64,000 bases of DNA from Nitrospina sp. (GCA_018673915.1 JABHBK010000044.1:1-64000), one strand, 5' to 3'; counted from the first letter of the stretch, positions 6,986-16,922 are shown. Numbers and translations: made by a program. Notes: generated by a model not told the origin, from the sequence alone.

Positions 6986-9340
6986 ATGAAAGTAAGCACA
7001 CGAATCATTTTAAGCTTTGTGATATTTAGCGTTTTCATAATTATCGCAAACTTTATGGGTATCCGGCCCATGGAAACCCAAATAAAGAAAATCAGCAGTT
7101 TTCAATCAGATTCGCTTTATTCCATTCAAAATCTTGGTGTGGCACTGACCGAAGCAGTAGAAGAAAGTTTTGCTTATGTGGTTTCCGGTGATACCCATGA
7201 AAAAGAAGAGTTTTTGCAATGGGCGGACCATTTTAAACAGGACGCAGAAATATTTTCACAACACGCCAATGAAGTTCTTGAGGATCTGAGTAGAGACGGG
7301 GAAGATGAAAAAATTCTTTATGAACAGCTTGTCTCCGGACAACTGGATTTGGTAAAAAAAGCCAAAGCCATGTTTGAGGAATACGAGAGAACCGGCAGCG
7401 TAACCCAAGAAACTTTTCAGAAATATGAAGACACCATTGATAAGACTATCACTACTTCAAAAAAACTTGTGGAAATCGAAAAAGAGGAGGTTGAGCAATA
7501 CCGCCTAATTGCTCTGGAAGAAATCAAGAAGTCCCAAATGGTAGTTTATCAAGTTTCGTTTATAACTATACTTCTGGCCATTGGATTAGGATTGTTTATA
7601 TCCAGAACCATTTCCGCCCCGCTATTGAGACTACAGCAAGCCCTAGCTGCAGTCGGGCGGGGGAAATTTGCCACCCAGGTTAAAACCTCGTCCCACGATG
7701 AAATCGGATCGTTGACCAATATCTTTAATAGGATGGCTAGTGACCTGGAAAAGACCACCGTTTCCCGGGATGAACTGGAATCTGCAAACCAGGCTCTTCA
7801 AGCCAAGGTCACTGAAAAAGAAGAAGCCGATAAAAAAGTTTACCTTGAGAGACAGAATCTTTACAACATGCTGGACTTTCTGCCCATGGCGTTTCATTTG
7901 CAAGCCTCAGACTATACCGTGCCGTTCGCCAATAAAGTTTTTCGTGAAAGATTCGGCGATCCACAAAAAAGGCTGTGCCATGACTTGATGCATAAACGCT
8001 CTAAACCCTGTGAGGTTTGCACCACCTTCAAGGTTTTTGAACACGGAAAAGATGAAATCACGGTCTGGGATGCACAGGATGGTCGCACTTATATTACGGT
8101 ATGCGCTCCTTTCACCGATGTGGATGGCAGTCCCCTGGTGATGGAAATGGCCCTCGACATCACCGATCAGGAGAACGCCAAAAAGGATGCCCTTCTGGCT
8201 AAGGAAGAGGCAGAAAAAGCCAGCCATGCCAAATCCGAATTTCTCACGAGCATGAGCCATGAGTTGCGGACTCCAATGAACGCCATCTTGGGATTCAGCC
8301 AATTATTGGATATGGATTTGGAGAATCCTTTGAAACCCATGCAGAAAAACAATGTTCAGCATATATTGAAGGCAGGCCAGCATTTGCTGGATCTCATCAA
8401 CGATGTTCTGAATCTGTCTAAGATGGAGGCTGGACATATACCCATTTCTATTGAGGAGGTTCCTCTCAATTCCTTGATCTCTGAAGTTGGCAATCTAATT
8501 CAGCCCATGCTGGATAATAAAAATTTAAGCTTTAAGATCATGTCTACCGAAATGACAGTTCTGGCTGACCCTGTTCGGCTAAAACAGGTGTTGCTGAACT
8601 TAATTTCCAACTCCATTAAATATAATAATCATGGAGGAAGAGTATCTGTTGAGTGTAAAAAGCTTAAGAACCACAATATTAAAATCAGCGTTCAAGATAC
8701 TGGCATCGGAATCAAACCGAAGGACCTAGAAGAAATTTTTAATCCCTTTCAGCGGATTAACTCTAAAACTGAAACCATAGAAGGAACCGGAGTTGGGTTG
8801 ACCATTTCCCGGAAATTGACCCATCTTATGAACGGTTCACTTGAAGCCCAAAGTGAAGAAGGGCAAGGTAGTTGTTTTTCTATAATTCTTCCTGAAGGCA
8901 ATAATATTTCCTCTATCAAGGAACCGGAACCCGCAACTTGGACAGATTCGGCCAGTTCTGAAAATAGTTTCAAGGTTCTTTACATCGAAGACAACCCTTC
9001 AAACATAGAGTTGGTCGCATCTATTTTGTTCCGCCAAAATTTGAAATTTTTGCAGGCACCCGATGCAAGATTGGGCATCGAACTTGCCAAGAGTCACCAA
9101 CCTGATTTGATACTGATGGATATTGAATTGCCGGGCATGAACGGGTACGATCCTTTAAAAGTTATAAGGGAGGAGCCGGCCCTTGATTCGGTTCCTGTTA
9201 TCGCCTTGAGTGCGAACGGTATGGAAACCGATATCCAAAAAGGCTTGTCAGCGGGGTTCACCGATTACATTACCAAGCCCATTAAAATTACCCCCTTTTT
9301 ACAAAAGGTAAATCAATATCTAACTTGGATACAACCATAG
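6986..9340 (+). CDS. Membrane hybrid sensor histidine kinase (HAMP-PAS-HisKA-HATPase-REC)
   Basis: 784 aa. Order: TM1 (about 7-29); an extracytoplasmic helical sensor rich in Glu/Lys (30-185); TM2 (about 188-208); HAMP (210-262); coiled coil; a PAS domain (about 290-395) with a Cys cluster C331-H332, C342-x2-C345; HisKA with MSHELRTP (phospho-acceptor His near 425); HATPase with N box (LNLISNSIKYN), DTGIGI and GTGVGLTIS; and a C-terminal receiver with EDNPSN and LILMDIELPG (phospho-acceptor Asp near 712) plus the TKP lysine. The receiver makes it a phosphorelay protein needing an Hpt; an orphan Hpt is at 17.1 kb. The kinase at 9656-10831 is a close relative in its catalytic core. The signal is unknown; the Cys cluster suggests metal or redox. 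Confidence 0.93.
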   Translation: MKVSTRIILSFVIFSVFIIIANFMGIRPMETQIKKISSFQSDSLYSIQNLGVALTEAVEESFAYVVSGDTHEKEEFLQWADHFKQDAEIFSQHANEVLEDLSRDGEDEKILYEQLVSGQLDLVKKAKAMFEEYERTGSVTQETFQKYEDTIDKTITTSKKLVEIEKEEVEQYRLIALEEIKKSQMVVYQVSFITILLAIGLGLFISRTISAPLLRLQQALAAVGRGKFATQVKTSSHDEIGSLTNIFNRMASDLEKTTVSRDELESANQALQAKVTEKEEADKKVYLERQNLYNMLDFLPMAFHLQASDYTVPFANKVFRERFGDPQKRLCHDLMHKRSKPCEVCTTFKVFEHGKDEITVWDAQDGRTYITVCAPFTDVDGSPLVMEMALDITDQENAKKDALLAKEEAEKASHAKSEFLTSMSHELRTPMNAILGFSQLLDMDLENPLKPMQKNNVQHILKAGQHLLDLINDVLNLSKMEAGHIPISIEEVPLNSLISEVGNLIQPMLDNKNLSFKIMSTEMTVLADPVRLKQVLLNLISNSIKYNNHGGRVSVECKKLKNHNIKISVQDTGIGIKPKDLEEIFNPFQRINSKTETIEGTGVGLTISRKLTHLMNGSLEAQSEEGQGSCFSIILPEGNNISSIKEPEPATWTDSASSENSFKVLYIEDNPSNIELVASILFRQNLKFLQAPDARLGIELAKSHQPDLILMDIELPGMNGYDPLKVIREEPALDSVPVIALSANGMETDIQKGLSAGFTDYITKPIKITPFLQKVNQYLTWIQP

Positions 9341-9655
9341 TGATTCTTTCCTCACTTTTATGGGCTGTAAGTAAACTCCGAGTCCTCCTGCGAAAGTTTC
9401 TTGCCATTCACCATAGCCAATACAGTCTATCTCTTCTCCTTGTCCACCATTCTTTACAAACCTCCTCTCATTATTTTAAATTTTTGGAATTCTGTTCTTT
9501 CTCAATAATTTAAATCGAATTTTATTGAAACATGCTTTATCTTTAAATAAGGGCACTCTTAAAGCTTTAGTTTTGGTGCGAACACACTCCATTCAAGCAG
9601 GTTGATACCTGTTCAAATTCTAAAAACATATAATATCGTTTCTTTATTACCAAAT

Positions 9656-10831
9656 ATGGAAGACAAAATCCTGAGATTCACAAAAGAAGAATTAGAAAAA
9701 CAAGTGCAGGTGCAAACCCATGAATTGGAAGAGCACAACCGCAAGCTTTTGAATGAAATTGCTGAACGGGAAAAATTTGAAGAGCCGACACCGAACATGG
9801 CTGTCTTCCCAGAAGAAAATCCCAACCCGGTTTTCCGAGTCTCCCTGGAAGGTAAAATTCTTTACGCTAACTCCGGCAGCAATTACATACTGGGAAAATG
9901 GGAAACAGGAAGAGGCAAAGTCCTCCCTGAAATGTTTTCCAAAAAAATCTCCTATGCTTTTGAGCTGCAAAAACCCTTGGAGGTGGAATATCAGGTTTCA
10001 GACCAGTTTTATTCCTTCGTTATCAGCAAGGTTCAAAACAAAGATTACGCCAACATTTATGCGCAAAATATTACCGAGAAGAAAAAAATCGAAGAAGCAT
10101 TGCTGAGCGCCAAAAATGAAGCTGAAAATGCGAACCAAGCCAAGTCCAACTTTCTCGCGAAAATGAGCCACGAGCTGAGAACCCCTCTGAATGCAATTTT
10201 AGGTTTTTCTCAGATTTTAAAAATGAATTCCGAAAACAATTTAACTCCGGTTCAGACAGGAAACGTAGATCATATCCTCAGCGCCGGAAATCATCTTCTT
10301 AACCTGATCAATGAAGTTCTCGACCTCGCGAAGGTAGAGTCGGGAAATGTTACCCTGAACTTCCAACCCATAAACGTCGTCAACTTGATAGAAGGTATGG
10401 AAAGTATCTTTCGATCAATAGCAAATGAATATGGCATTCGATTATCCCTGGTGCTGGATCCTTCCTTGATGCTTACTGCCCGAGCCGATAAAACTCGTTT
10501 AAAACAGATTCTTTTGAACCTTGTTTCCAACGCCATCAAATATAACCACAAAGACGGTTCCGTCACGGTGGCCTGCAAGCCTTTAAACAGGGAACGCCTT
10601 CAGATCGACATTATAGATACTGGGTTCGGTATATCTGTTGAAGATCAGAGCAAACTGTTCGAACCTTTTAACCGACTGCAGAATGAAAACTCTGAAGTAG
10701 AAGGCACAGGCATTGGCCTCACGGTAACCAAGGAGTTGGTCGAACTTATGGGAGGGTCCATTGGCTTAGTCAGCCAGTTAGGAGAAGGCAGTCATTTTTA
10801 TATCCAGTTACCCGTTGCGGAAAAACTTTAA
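9656..10831 (+). CDS. Soluble PAS sensor histidine kinase
   Basis: About 391 aa from the ATG at 9656; the ORF track begins at a TTG at 9602 and neither has a clear ribosome site. No membrane segments. An N-terminal coiled coil (LEKQVQVQTHELEEHNRK) is followed by a short PAS domain (NPNPVFRVSLEGKILYANSG), HisKA with KMSHELRTPLNAILGFSQIL, and HATPase with NAIKYN, DTGFGI and GTGIGLTV. The HisKA/HATPase half resembles the hybrid kinase just upstream, pointing to a local duplication that lost the membrane sensor and receiver. It may signal through the hybrid kinase receiver or the orphan receiver at 17.4 kb. The 260-base gap before it holds no recognisable gene. Confidence 0.88.
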   Translation: MEDKILRFTKEELEKQVQVQTHELEEHNRKLLNEIAEREKFEEPTPNMAVFPEENPNPVFRVSLEGKILYANSGSNYILGKWETGRGKVLPEMFSKKISYAFELQKPLEVEYQVSDQFYSFVISKVQNKDYANIYAQNITEKKKIEEALLSAKNEAENANQAKSNFLAKMSHELRTPLNAILGFSQILKMNSENNLTPVQTGNVDHILSAGNHLLNLINEVLDLAKVESGNVTLNFQPINVVNLIEGMESIFRSIANEYGIRLSLVLDPSLMLTARADKTRLKQILLNLVSNAIKYNHKDGSVTVACKPLNRERLQIDIIDTGFGISVEDQSKLFEPFNRLQNENSEVEGTGIGLTVTKELVELMGGSIGLVSQLGEGSHFYIQLPVAEKL

Positions 10832-10866
10832 TCAAATTACTGTTTATACTTTTTCCAACCGGGCAA

Positions 10867-12291
10867 TTATTTATTGGCGGTTATTTTGCTTACAAAATAA
10901 ATGGCCAGGGTAGCTAAAAGAAAAGCTGGGACCAATTCATAAATCATCGCATCGGACAATCCGGTTACTTTCCAGATAAGGGTTGTTAAAAATCCAACCA
11001 ACATTCCAGCGATGGCTCCCTGCCGAGTTAAATTTTTCGAGTACAAGGTAAATAAAATTAGCGGACCAAAGCTCGCGCCCAGTCCCGACCAGGCAAACAA
11101 CACAAACCAGAATATAACCCGAGTCTCACCCAGCGCAATAAGCATTGCTCCTATCCCCAAAAGCAAAACCGTTGCCCGGCTGACAAATAAAATTCTATCG
11201 TGCGAAAGTGTTTTCTTAAGTATTTTGGAATAAACATCATGCGCCACCGCCGAAGCGGCAACCAGAATCTGCGCCGATACGGTAGACATGATTGCAGCCA
11301 GGACTCCTGTTAGAACTACCGCCGTCAACAGGGTAGGCAATAATTGTTCGGCGGCTTTCGGGAACAAATGTTCGGGATCCTCCAACCCTGGAAACAAAGC
11401 CTGACCACAAATTCCCAACAGTATGGATGAAGAATAAACCATCAGACCCCAGCCCAAAGCAATCCAGGTTCCTTTTTTGATCGTTTCAGTATTTTTCGCC
11501 GCCATGTAACGGGTGATGACGTGGGGTTGACCCGGGTAGCCAAGCCCTATCCCTAACAAGCCGACCATAGACCCAAAAAATACCGCAGTAGATTTCCCTC
11601 CCATCCAAGTCAACGTTTCGGGGGAAACTTTGCCCACCTCCAACCACATCCCGGAAAAACCGCCCAAACTGGTCAATGCCACCCCCGAAAGAATGACCAG
11701 TCCTAATACCATAATGATTCCCTGCGCAAAATCAGTCCAGGCCACTGCCCTCACTCCGCCCATCATCGTATAAATCAGCACAATTGCACCCCCCACAGAA
11801 ATACTAAGGATATGCGGTATTCCAAAAACAGCATCGAAGGTTTTTCCTATGGCGGTGAATTGTGCCGCCACATAAGCCATCATGCAGGAAAAAATGATGA
11901 CCACCGAAATTATGCGTAGGATGTGGGTTTTGTCATCGAAATGATTTTCAAAATAGTCGGGAAGGGTGATGGAGTTGCTCTTTTCAGAATGTTTACGCAG
12001 TTTCTCAGCAATGAATAACCAATTAATAAGATAGCCCAGCAGGCAACCCGGCATGAACCAGATTGCCGACAAACCTTCCTTATAAGCCAGGCCCACGGTT
12101 CCCAGCACGGCCCAGGCGCTTTCTGAACTAGCAGTGGAAGAAATAGCGGTCACCCACGCCTTCAAGGACCGGTCGGCAAGAAAAAAATCCAGCGGAGAGC
12201 GTGTCATCCGGGAAGTCCACACACCAATACCCAACATGGCCAGCACATACAGGGTGAATACAACAGCAATGGTTCCGGAAAGTTCAGTCAT
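10867..12291 (-). CDS. Sodium:solute symporter (SSF, PutP-like)
   Basis: About 474 aa from the ATG at 12291; the ORF track start at 12357 adds 22 hydrophilic residues that run through a dispersed repeat, so I prefer the internal ATG. Around a dozen hydrophobic segments are visible. SSF signatures include FFLADRSLKAW near the start, AISSTASSESAWAVLG, and the conserved GLGYPGQPHVITRYMA region typical of PutP/PanF-type carriers. It would couple Na+ entry to uptake of proline or a similar solute; the substrate is not certain. The gene converges with the kinase gene and is divergent from leuS. A hairpin repeat (12293-12316) ends two bases before its start codon and may hide its ribosome site. Confidence 0.9.
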   Translation of the reverse strand: MTELSGTIAVVFTLYVLAMLGIGVWTSRMTRSPLDFFLADRSLKAWVTAISSTASSESAWAVLGTVGLAYKEGLSAIWFMPGCLLGYLINWLFIAEKLRKHSEKSNSITLPDYFENHFDDKTHILRIISVVIIFSCMMAYVAAQFTAIGKTFDAVFGIPHILSISVGGAIVLIYTMMGGVRAVAWTDFAQGIIMVLGLVILSGVALTSLGGFSGMWLEVGKVSPETLTWMGGKSTAVFFGSMVGLLGIGLGYPGQPHVITRYMAAKNTETIKKGTWIALGWGLMVYSSSILLGICGQALFPGLEDPEHLFPKAAEQLLPTLLTAVVLTGVLAAIMSTVSAQILVAASAVAHDVYSKILKKTLSHDRILFVSRATVLLLGIGAMLIALGETRVIFWFVLFAWSGLGASFGPLILFTLYSKNLTRQGAIAGMLVGFLTTLIWKVTGLSDAMIYELVPAFLLATLAIYFVSKITANK

Positions 12292-12292
12292 C

Positions 12293-12316
12293 ACCCACTC
12301 CCGTGGGAGGGAATGA
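12293..12316. repeat. REP-like hairpin repeat, copy 2
   Basis: Perfect CCCAC-TCCC-GTGGG hairpin (12294-12307) followed by AGGGA. It matches 3009-3032 in 20 of 24 bases and the first 18 bases of 22781-22800 in 16. It lies between the symporter start codon and leuS, about 50 bases from the second repeat module at 12367. Confidence 0.65.
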
Positions 12317-12366
12317 GACAAAGGCTCGTTGAGCCTAGACAACTTTTTGCTCCCCAAAAATAGTTA

Positions 12367-12406
12367 TTACCCTTCCGGGGCACGAAGGCTAAGGAAGAAT
12401 ATAACG
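12367..12406 (+). repeat. Dispersed intergenic repeat module 2, copy A
   Basis: 40-base element containing CTTCCGGGGCACGAAGGC. By eye it matches 59146-59185 in 34 of 40 positions and 40985-41024 in 30 of 40. It sits in the divergent symporter/leuS gap downstream of a module-1 hairpin, the same order as at 59.05-59.19 kb. Confidence 0.65.
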
Positions 12407-12515
12407 TGCTCGTTGGCTCGATGCCTGGTGGTTTGCAAATTGCCTCCCGCGCTAGCGGATGGTAGAATTCTTCTTTTATCATTGATTCACCTTTTTTTTG
12501 GATAGCGCTTATTCT

Positions 12516-15011
12516 ATGACCCCCTACGAACCCAATTCCATCGAAGCCAAATGGCAGGCTTACTGGGAAGAAAATAAAACCTTTCGAGTTGAACGAGATT
12601 CTTCTAAAGAAAAATATTATTTGCTAGAGATGTTTCCCTACCCTTCCGGGAGAATCCACATGGGCCATGTACGTAACTACACCATTGGCGACACATTGGC
12701 CCGGTTCAAACGCATGAAAGGCTTTAACGTCATCCACCCACTGGGTTGGGACGCGTTTGGAATGCCCGCTGAAAACGCCGCCATTAAAAACAATACCCAC
12801 CCCGCCCAATGGACGTTTGAGAATATACGCACCATGCGACAGCAGATTAAGGCCCTGGGACTCAGCTACGACTGGGACCGAGAGATCGCCACCTGTCATC
12901 CCGGCTATTATAAGTGGAACCAGTGGCTTTTTCTAAAGTTCCTTGAAAAAGGACTCGCTTATCGGAAAAACTCCACCATCAACTGGTGCGAAGACTGTCA
13001 AACAGTTCTCGCTAATGAACAGGTTGTAGACGGGTGTTGCTGGCGATGCGATAACGAGGTCCTGCAAAAACAACAAGAAGGTTGGTTCTTTAAAATTACA
13101 GCCTACGCAGACAGGCTTCTGGAAGGTTGCAAAACCCTTTCTGGAAAATGGCCGGAACAGGTACTGACCATGCAGAAAAATTGGGTCGGTAAAAGTTTCG
13201 GCGCAGAGGTGGACTTTAAAGTCCCTCAGAGTGACGAAGTAATTAAAATTTTCACAACCCGCCCTGACACCTTGTATGGAGCCATGTTTATGGTGTTGGC
13301 TCCCGAGCACCCACTCACAAAAAAACTGTCACGCGGAACGGAACAGGAAAAAGCCATTGATGCTTTCGTGCAGGAAGTAAAAAAACAAGACACTATCGCC
13401 CGGACCAGTGAGTCCGGAGACAAGGAAGGCGTATTTACCGGAGCTTACGCAGTGAATCCCTTAACGGGAGAATCCATCCCTGTGTGGACTGCTAATTTTG
13501 TTCTTATGGATTATGGTACCGGCGCGATCATGTCCGTTCCTGCTCACGATCAGAGAGACCTGGATTTTGCCCGCCAATACCAGTTACCTGTTCGAGTAGT
13601 CATTCAATCAGAAAATCATTCGCTGGATACTGATACGTTGACGGAAGCATTTACTTCCGATGGAGCCATGGTAAATTCTGGTAAGTTTGAAGGCTTAGTC
13701 GGTCAGGAAGCCCGCCGAAAAGTTTGCGAGTTTCTGGAGATAGAGGGGATCGGAAAAGCCACCATCAATTACAGGCTTCGCGATTGGGGAGTTTCCCGGC
13801 AACGTTACTGGGGAACACCCATTCCGGTTATCCATTGTTCTGATTGTGGAATCGTACCCGTGCCCGAAGACCAACTACCCATTGAGTTACCCCTTGATGC
13901 GCAATTAGGAGAAAAAGGCCAATCGCCTTTGCACAATCTGGAATCTTTTTATAAAACTTCCTGCCCAAAATGCGGGGCCAATGCCCGCCGCGATACTGAT
14001 ACGCTAGACACTTTTGTTTGTTCATCCTGGTATTTTGACCGCTATGTGTCACCCCGACTGGAAAATGCACCTTTTGGCAAAGAGGATAATAATTACTGGA
14101 TGCCTGTCGACCAATATATCGGCGGTATTGAGCATGCAATATTACATCTCCTTTATTCCAGGTTCTTCAATCTGGTATTAAATGATCTTGGGTTGACGCA
14201 GGTCCCCGAACCTTTCGCTCATCTTCTGACACAAGGTATGGTCATCAAGGATGGAGCAAAAATGTCAAAATCCAAAGGCAATGTTGTGGACCCAGACGAA
14301 ATCATCCGCACCTATGGCGCCGACACCGCAAGAATCTTTATCCTGTTCGCCGCACCGCCTGTGAAAGATCTGGAATGGAGTGACCAGGGTGTGGAAGGAT
14401 GCTCACGGTTTTTAAAAAGAGTCTGGCGCATTTTCGGCGAATTCGTCGAAGAAATCAAAACCGTAAAAATGCCTGAGAAATCTTTTACGACCGCTGTCCC
14501 TGAAATCAAAGCCCTTCGACGAATGACCCATATCACCATAAGACGGGTGACAGATGATATTGAGACGCGAATGCAATTCAATACCGCAATTTCCGCGATT
14601 ATGGAACTGGTCAACCACCTCTTCAACTTCAAAGAATGGTGGCAAAACAATAAAGATGAAGCAGCGCGTATGGCTGTACGAGAAGCACTGGAAACATTGA
14701 TGCTTACTTTGTCACCGTTCGCTCCACACATTACCGAAGAAATGGGATCTCGAATGGGACTATCTAAAACCCTGGATCAGTTGCCCTGGCCTCAATATAT
14801 TGAAGCGCTAACGCAAACGGATGAAACGTTGATCGTCCTTCAGGTCAATGGTAAAGTAAGACAGAAACTTTCTGTTGAATCTGATATCAGCGATGACGAT
14901 TTAAAAACCCGTGCTCTTGAAGACGCAAAAATTCAGGAGTGGACCCAGGGTAAAGAAGTCAAAAAGGTCATCGTCATTCCCAAAAAACTTGTAAATATTG
15001 TTGTCCAATGA
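12516..15011 (+). CDS. leuS: Leucyl-tRNA synthetase
   Basis: 831 aa from the ATG at 12516, matching the usual bacterial N-terminus (Tyr-Glu-Pro-Asn-x-Ile-Glu-x-Lys-Trp); the ORF track TTG at 12498 adds six residues. Class I synthetase: HIGH-type motif HMGH near residue 48, a zinc-binding CEDC...CWRC insertion near 160-180, the CP1 editing domain with its threonine-rich TTRPDTLYG and a GTGAIMSVPAHDQRD region, a second Cys pair (SCPKCG), and KMSKS near 582. It charges tRNA-Leu and edits mischarged products. First gene of leuS-lptE-holA, an order also found in Proteobacteria. Confidence 0.98.
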   Translation: MTPYEPNSIEAKWQAYWEENKTFRVERDSSKEKYYLLEMFPYPSGRIHMGHVRNYTIGDTLARFKRMKGFNVIHPLGWDAFGMPAENAAIKNNTHPAQWTFENIRTMRQQIKALGLSYDWDREIATCHPGYYKWNQWLFLKFLEKGLAYRKNSTINWCEDCQTVLANEQVVDGCCWRCDNEVLQKQQEGWFFKITAYADRLLEGCKTLSGKWPEQVLTMQKNWVGKSFGAEVDFKVPQSDEVIKIFTTRPDTLYGAMFMVLAPEHPLTKKLSRGTEQEKAIDAFVQEVKKQDTIARTSESGDKEGVFTGAYAVNPLTGESIPVWTANFVLMDYGTGAIMSVPAHDQRDLDFARQYQLPVRVVIQSENHSLDTDTLTEAFTSDGAMVNSGKFEGLVGQEARRKVCEFLEIEGIGKATINYRLRDWGVSRQRYWGTPIPVIHCSDCGIVPVPEDQLPIELPLDAQLGEKGQSPLHNLESFYKTSCPKCGANARRDTDTLDTFVCSSWYFDRYVSPRLENAPFGKEDNNYWMPVDQYIGGIEHAILHLLYSRFFNLVLNDLGLTQVPEPFAHLLTQGMVIKDGAKMSKSKGNVVDPDEIIRTYGADTARIFILFAAPPVKDLEWSDQGVEGCSRFLKRVWRIFGEFVEEIKTVKMPEKSFTTAVPEIKALRRMTHITIRRVTDDIETRMQFNTAISAIMELVNHLFNFKEWWQNNKDEAARMAVREALETLMLTLSPFAPHITEEMGSRMGLSKTLDQLPWPQYIEALTQTDETLIVLQVNGKVRQKLSVESDISDDDLKTRALEDAKIQEWTQGKEVKKVIVIPKKLVNIVVQ

Positions 15012-15532
15012 ATCGAAACTGGCTTTCGTTAAATTTCTTGATACTCCTGACCACTTCTCTTTTCCTTAATGGGTGCGGGTATCATCTAGTAGGAACTGGT
15101 TCCTCCCTTCCAACGCATTTAAAAACCCTATCAATATCTGTTTTCAGCAATACCTCCTCGGAACCGGAAATTCACCGAGAATTGACTAGCAACATTATTG
15201 ATTCGTTCATTACAGATGGCAGGCTTAAAGTTGTGCGGAAGGGTAGTGCCGATATGGTGATGAGCGGCACTCTTTATTATTATGATTTGAAAGCCGTCTC
15301 CTTCAGCTCCACAGATTTTGTCTCAGACTACATCGTAGAACTGGGCGTAGATGTTCAGGTAATCGACAAGGTAAATGACAAGCTGTATATGAAAAACAAA
15401 TTCAAAACCAAATGGGATTACAGAGCCACCTCCGATATTGTCAACACCGAATCAGCCCGGCTTGCCGCTCTTGAAGAAGCCTATAAAGAATTGGGAAATC
15501 GTTTGGTGAGCCTGCTCATTGACCAGTTTTAA
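15008..15532 (+). CDS. lptE: LPS-assembly lipoprotein LptE
   Basis: 174 aa. Lipoprotein signal with lipobox LNGC (Cys23) followed by the typical GYHLVG; the remainder fits LptE (formerly RlpB) in size and in the pattern SLPTHLKTLSISVFSNTS. LptE plugs the LptD barrel in the outer membrane and is needed for LPS insertion. It overlaps leuS by four bases (ATGA), implying translational coupling. The genomic context leuS-lptE-holA supports the call independently of the weak sequence conservation of this family. Confidence 0.92.
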   Translation: MNRNWLSLNFLILLTTSLFLNGCGYHLVGTGSSLPTHLKTLSISVFSNTSSEPEIHRELTSNIIDSFITDGRLKVVRKGSADMVMSGTLYYYDLKAVSFSSTDFVSDYIVELGVDVQVIDKVNDKLYMKNKFKTKWDYRATSDIVNTESARLAALEEAYKELGNRLVSLLIDQF

Positions 15533-15546
15533 TTATTTTTTCGACC

Positions 15547-16557
15547 ATGACTCCAGACAACATACTTCTAAAAATTTCCAAAGGGCAGATTGAACCTTTT
15601 TATTTTCTCTATGGCCCTGAAATTTTTTATCAAATTGAAGTTATCAAGGCCCTAAACCAAAATTTGATCACCGATGATAATCGGGACTTCAATCTTGAGA
15701 CCTTCGATGCTCGGGAAAGCACGGTGAATCACTGGCTTGGGTCGGCTAGCACCATTTCTTTCATGGGTGGAACAAAACTGGTCGTCGTACGCAATTTGCA
15801 CGATGCAATCCCAAAAGATCAAGACGCACAAATCCTTATTGACTACGCAAATTGCCCCATCCCTGAAGCTTGTGTGGTGATTACCTCTGACAAGGTAGAT
15901 CGCAAAAGAAAATTATTTAAAACCCTAACGAAGCTGAACACTGCAGTCGCCTGCGAAGCTCCCAAAGAAAACGAGTTGGCAAGTTGGCTCCGGAATCGGG
16001 CAAATGAAAAAGGGTATGCGTTAACCCCTGATGCAGCACGTTCTCTAATCAACCGAGTAGGTGCCCGACCGGGAATTCTGGCCAAAGAATTGGAAAAAAC
16101 TCTTCTTTATGCAGGAAAAAATAAATCTGTGTCGGAAAAGGATGTAGCTGAAGTTGTGGGAGAAACCAAGTTGGAAAATGTTTTTGCCCTTACCGATGCA
16201 TTGAAGACAAAAAACCCGGAAAAAGCTCTTCAACTACTCAATAACCAGATCGACCACGGAGAAGAGCCTATTAAAATCCTGGGTACCATAACCTGGCAAC
16301 TTAGAATGATCTGGGAAGTAAAACATTACCAGCAAAAAAACCTGCCATCCGGCCAGATTGCTAAAGCAATGGGAGCCAATCCTTATGTGGTCGAAAAAGC
16401 CTTGCAACACACTCGTCGATTCAGTATGCAACAACTGCGCAATGGGTATTTGGAGCTGGTAAAAACAGATAGAAGTCTGAAGTCCACCTCAATGGATCCT
16501 ATAGCGTTAATGCAAACGCTGATCCTTAACCTCTGCTACCAGCGTACCGCTGGATGA
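15547..16557 (+). CDS. holA: DNA polymerase III delta subunit HolA
   Basis: 336 aa, normal length. Delta opens the beta clamp within the clamp loader. The N-terminal part starts with the family pattern of a short helix then PFYFLYGPE, the central region contains the AAA+-like fold with VVITSDKVDRKRKLFK, and the C-terminus has the helical collar domain with ALMQTLILNLCYQ. It lies 14 bases behind lptE and ends the leuS operon; it converges with rpsT. The track start is kept; an ATG at 15547 follows a short T-rich gap without a strong ribosome site. Confidence 0.93.
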   Translation: MTPDNILLKISKGQIEPFYFLYGPEIFYQIEVIKALNQNLITDDNRDFNLETFDARESTVNHWLGSASTISFMGGTKLVVVRNLHDAIPKDQDAQILIDYANCPIPEACVVITSDKVDRKRKLFKTLTKLNTAVACEAPKENELASWLRNRANEKGYALTPDAARSLINRVGARPGILAKELEKTLLYAGKNKSVSEKDVAEVVGETKLENVFALTDALKTKNPEKALQLLNNQIDHGEEPIKILGTITWQLRMIWEVKHYQQKNLPSGQIAKAMGANPYVVEKALQHTRRFSMQQLRNGYLELVKTDRSLKSTSMDPIALMQTLILNLCYQRTAG

Positions 16558-16607
16558 GACGACCCATCGTTTTATCTAATTAACCGGAAGTATAGTATCT
16601 CACTGGC

Positions 16608-16627
16608 TTTTGTGCCCCGGAGGGGAA
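16608..16627 (-). repeat. Partial copy of dispersed module 2
   Basis: On the minus strand CCCCTCCGGGGCAC matches the core of the repeats at 12367 and 40985, followed by AAAAG instead of GAAGG. It forms a short CCCC/GGGG hairpin downstream of rpsT. Only about 20 bases are shared, so this could be a remnant or a coincidence. Confidence 0.35.
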
Positions 16628-16658
16628 AGCGGCTCTTACCAAATAGCCACCCGCACTA

Positions 16659-16922
16659 TTAAGCAGTTCGATTGACTAAACGAGTGAGGCTGGAAATTTT
16701 TCGGGATGCGGCTCGAGAATGAAGAATACCCTTACCACCAACCTTGGCGATAACTTTCTCGGCGACCTTTAATTCTTTCTGGGCCTGCTCTTTGTTGCCT
16801 GCCTCAGCTTCAGTACGTACTTTTTTTGTTAACGTTTTGACCAAGGTACGATAACCCTTGTTCCTCTCGTTTCTTTTTTCATTTTGCCGATTACGCTTCA
16901 GTGCTGATTTATGATTAGCCAA
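16659..16922 (-). CDS. rpsT: 30S ribosomal protein S20
   Basis: 87 aa, Lys/Arg-rich, with the S20 pattern ANHKSALKRNRQNEKRNERN and C-terminal HSRAASRKISSLTRLVN. It binds 16S rRNA in the small subunit. The start codon is TTG (16922-16920): the reading TTG-GCT-AAT-CAT gives M-A-N-H, preceded by AAAGGAAT at good spacing. E. coli rpsT also uses UUG, which there takes part in autoregulation. A strong promoter (16995-17023) and a leader of about 66 bases with a TCGCC/GGCGA hairpin precede it. Convergent with holA. Confidence 0.97.
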   Translation of the reverse strand: MANHKSALKRNRQNEKRNERNKGYRTLVKTLTKKVRTEAEAGNKEQAQKELKVAEKVIAKVGGKGILHSRAASRKISSLTRLVNRTA

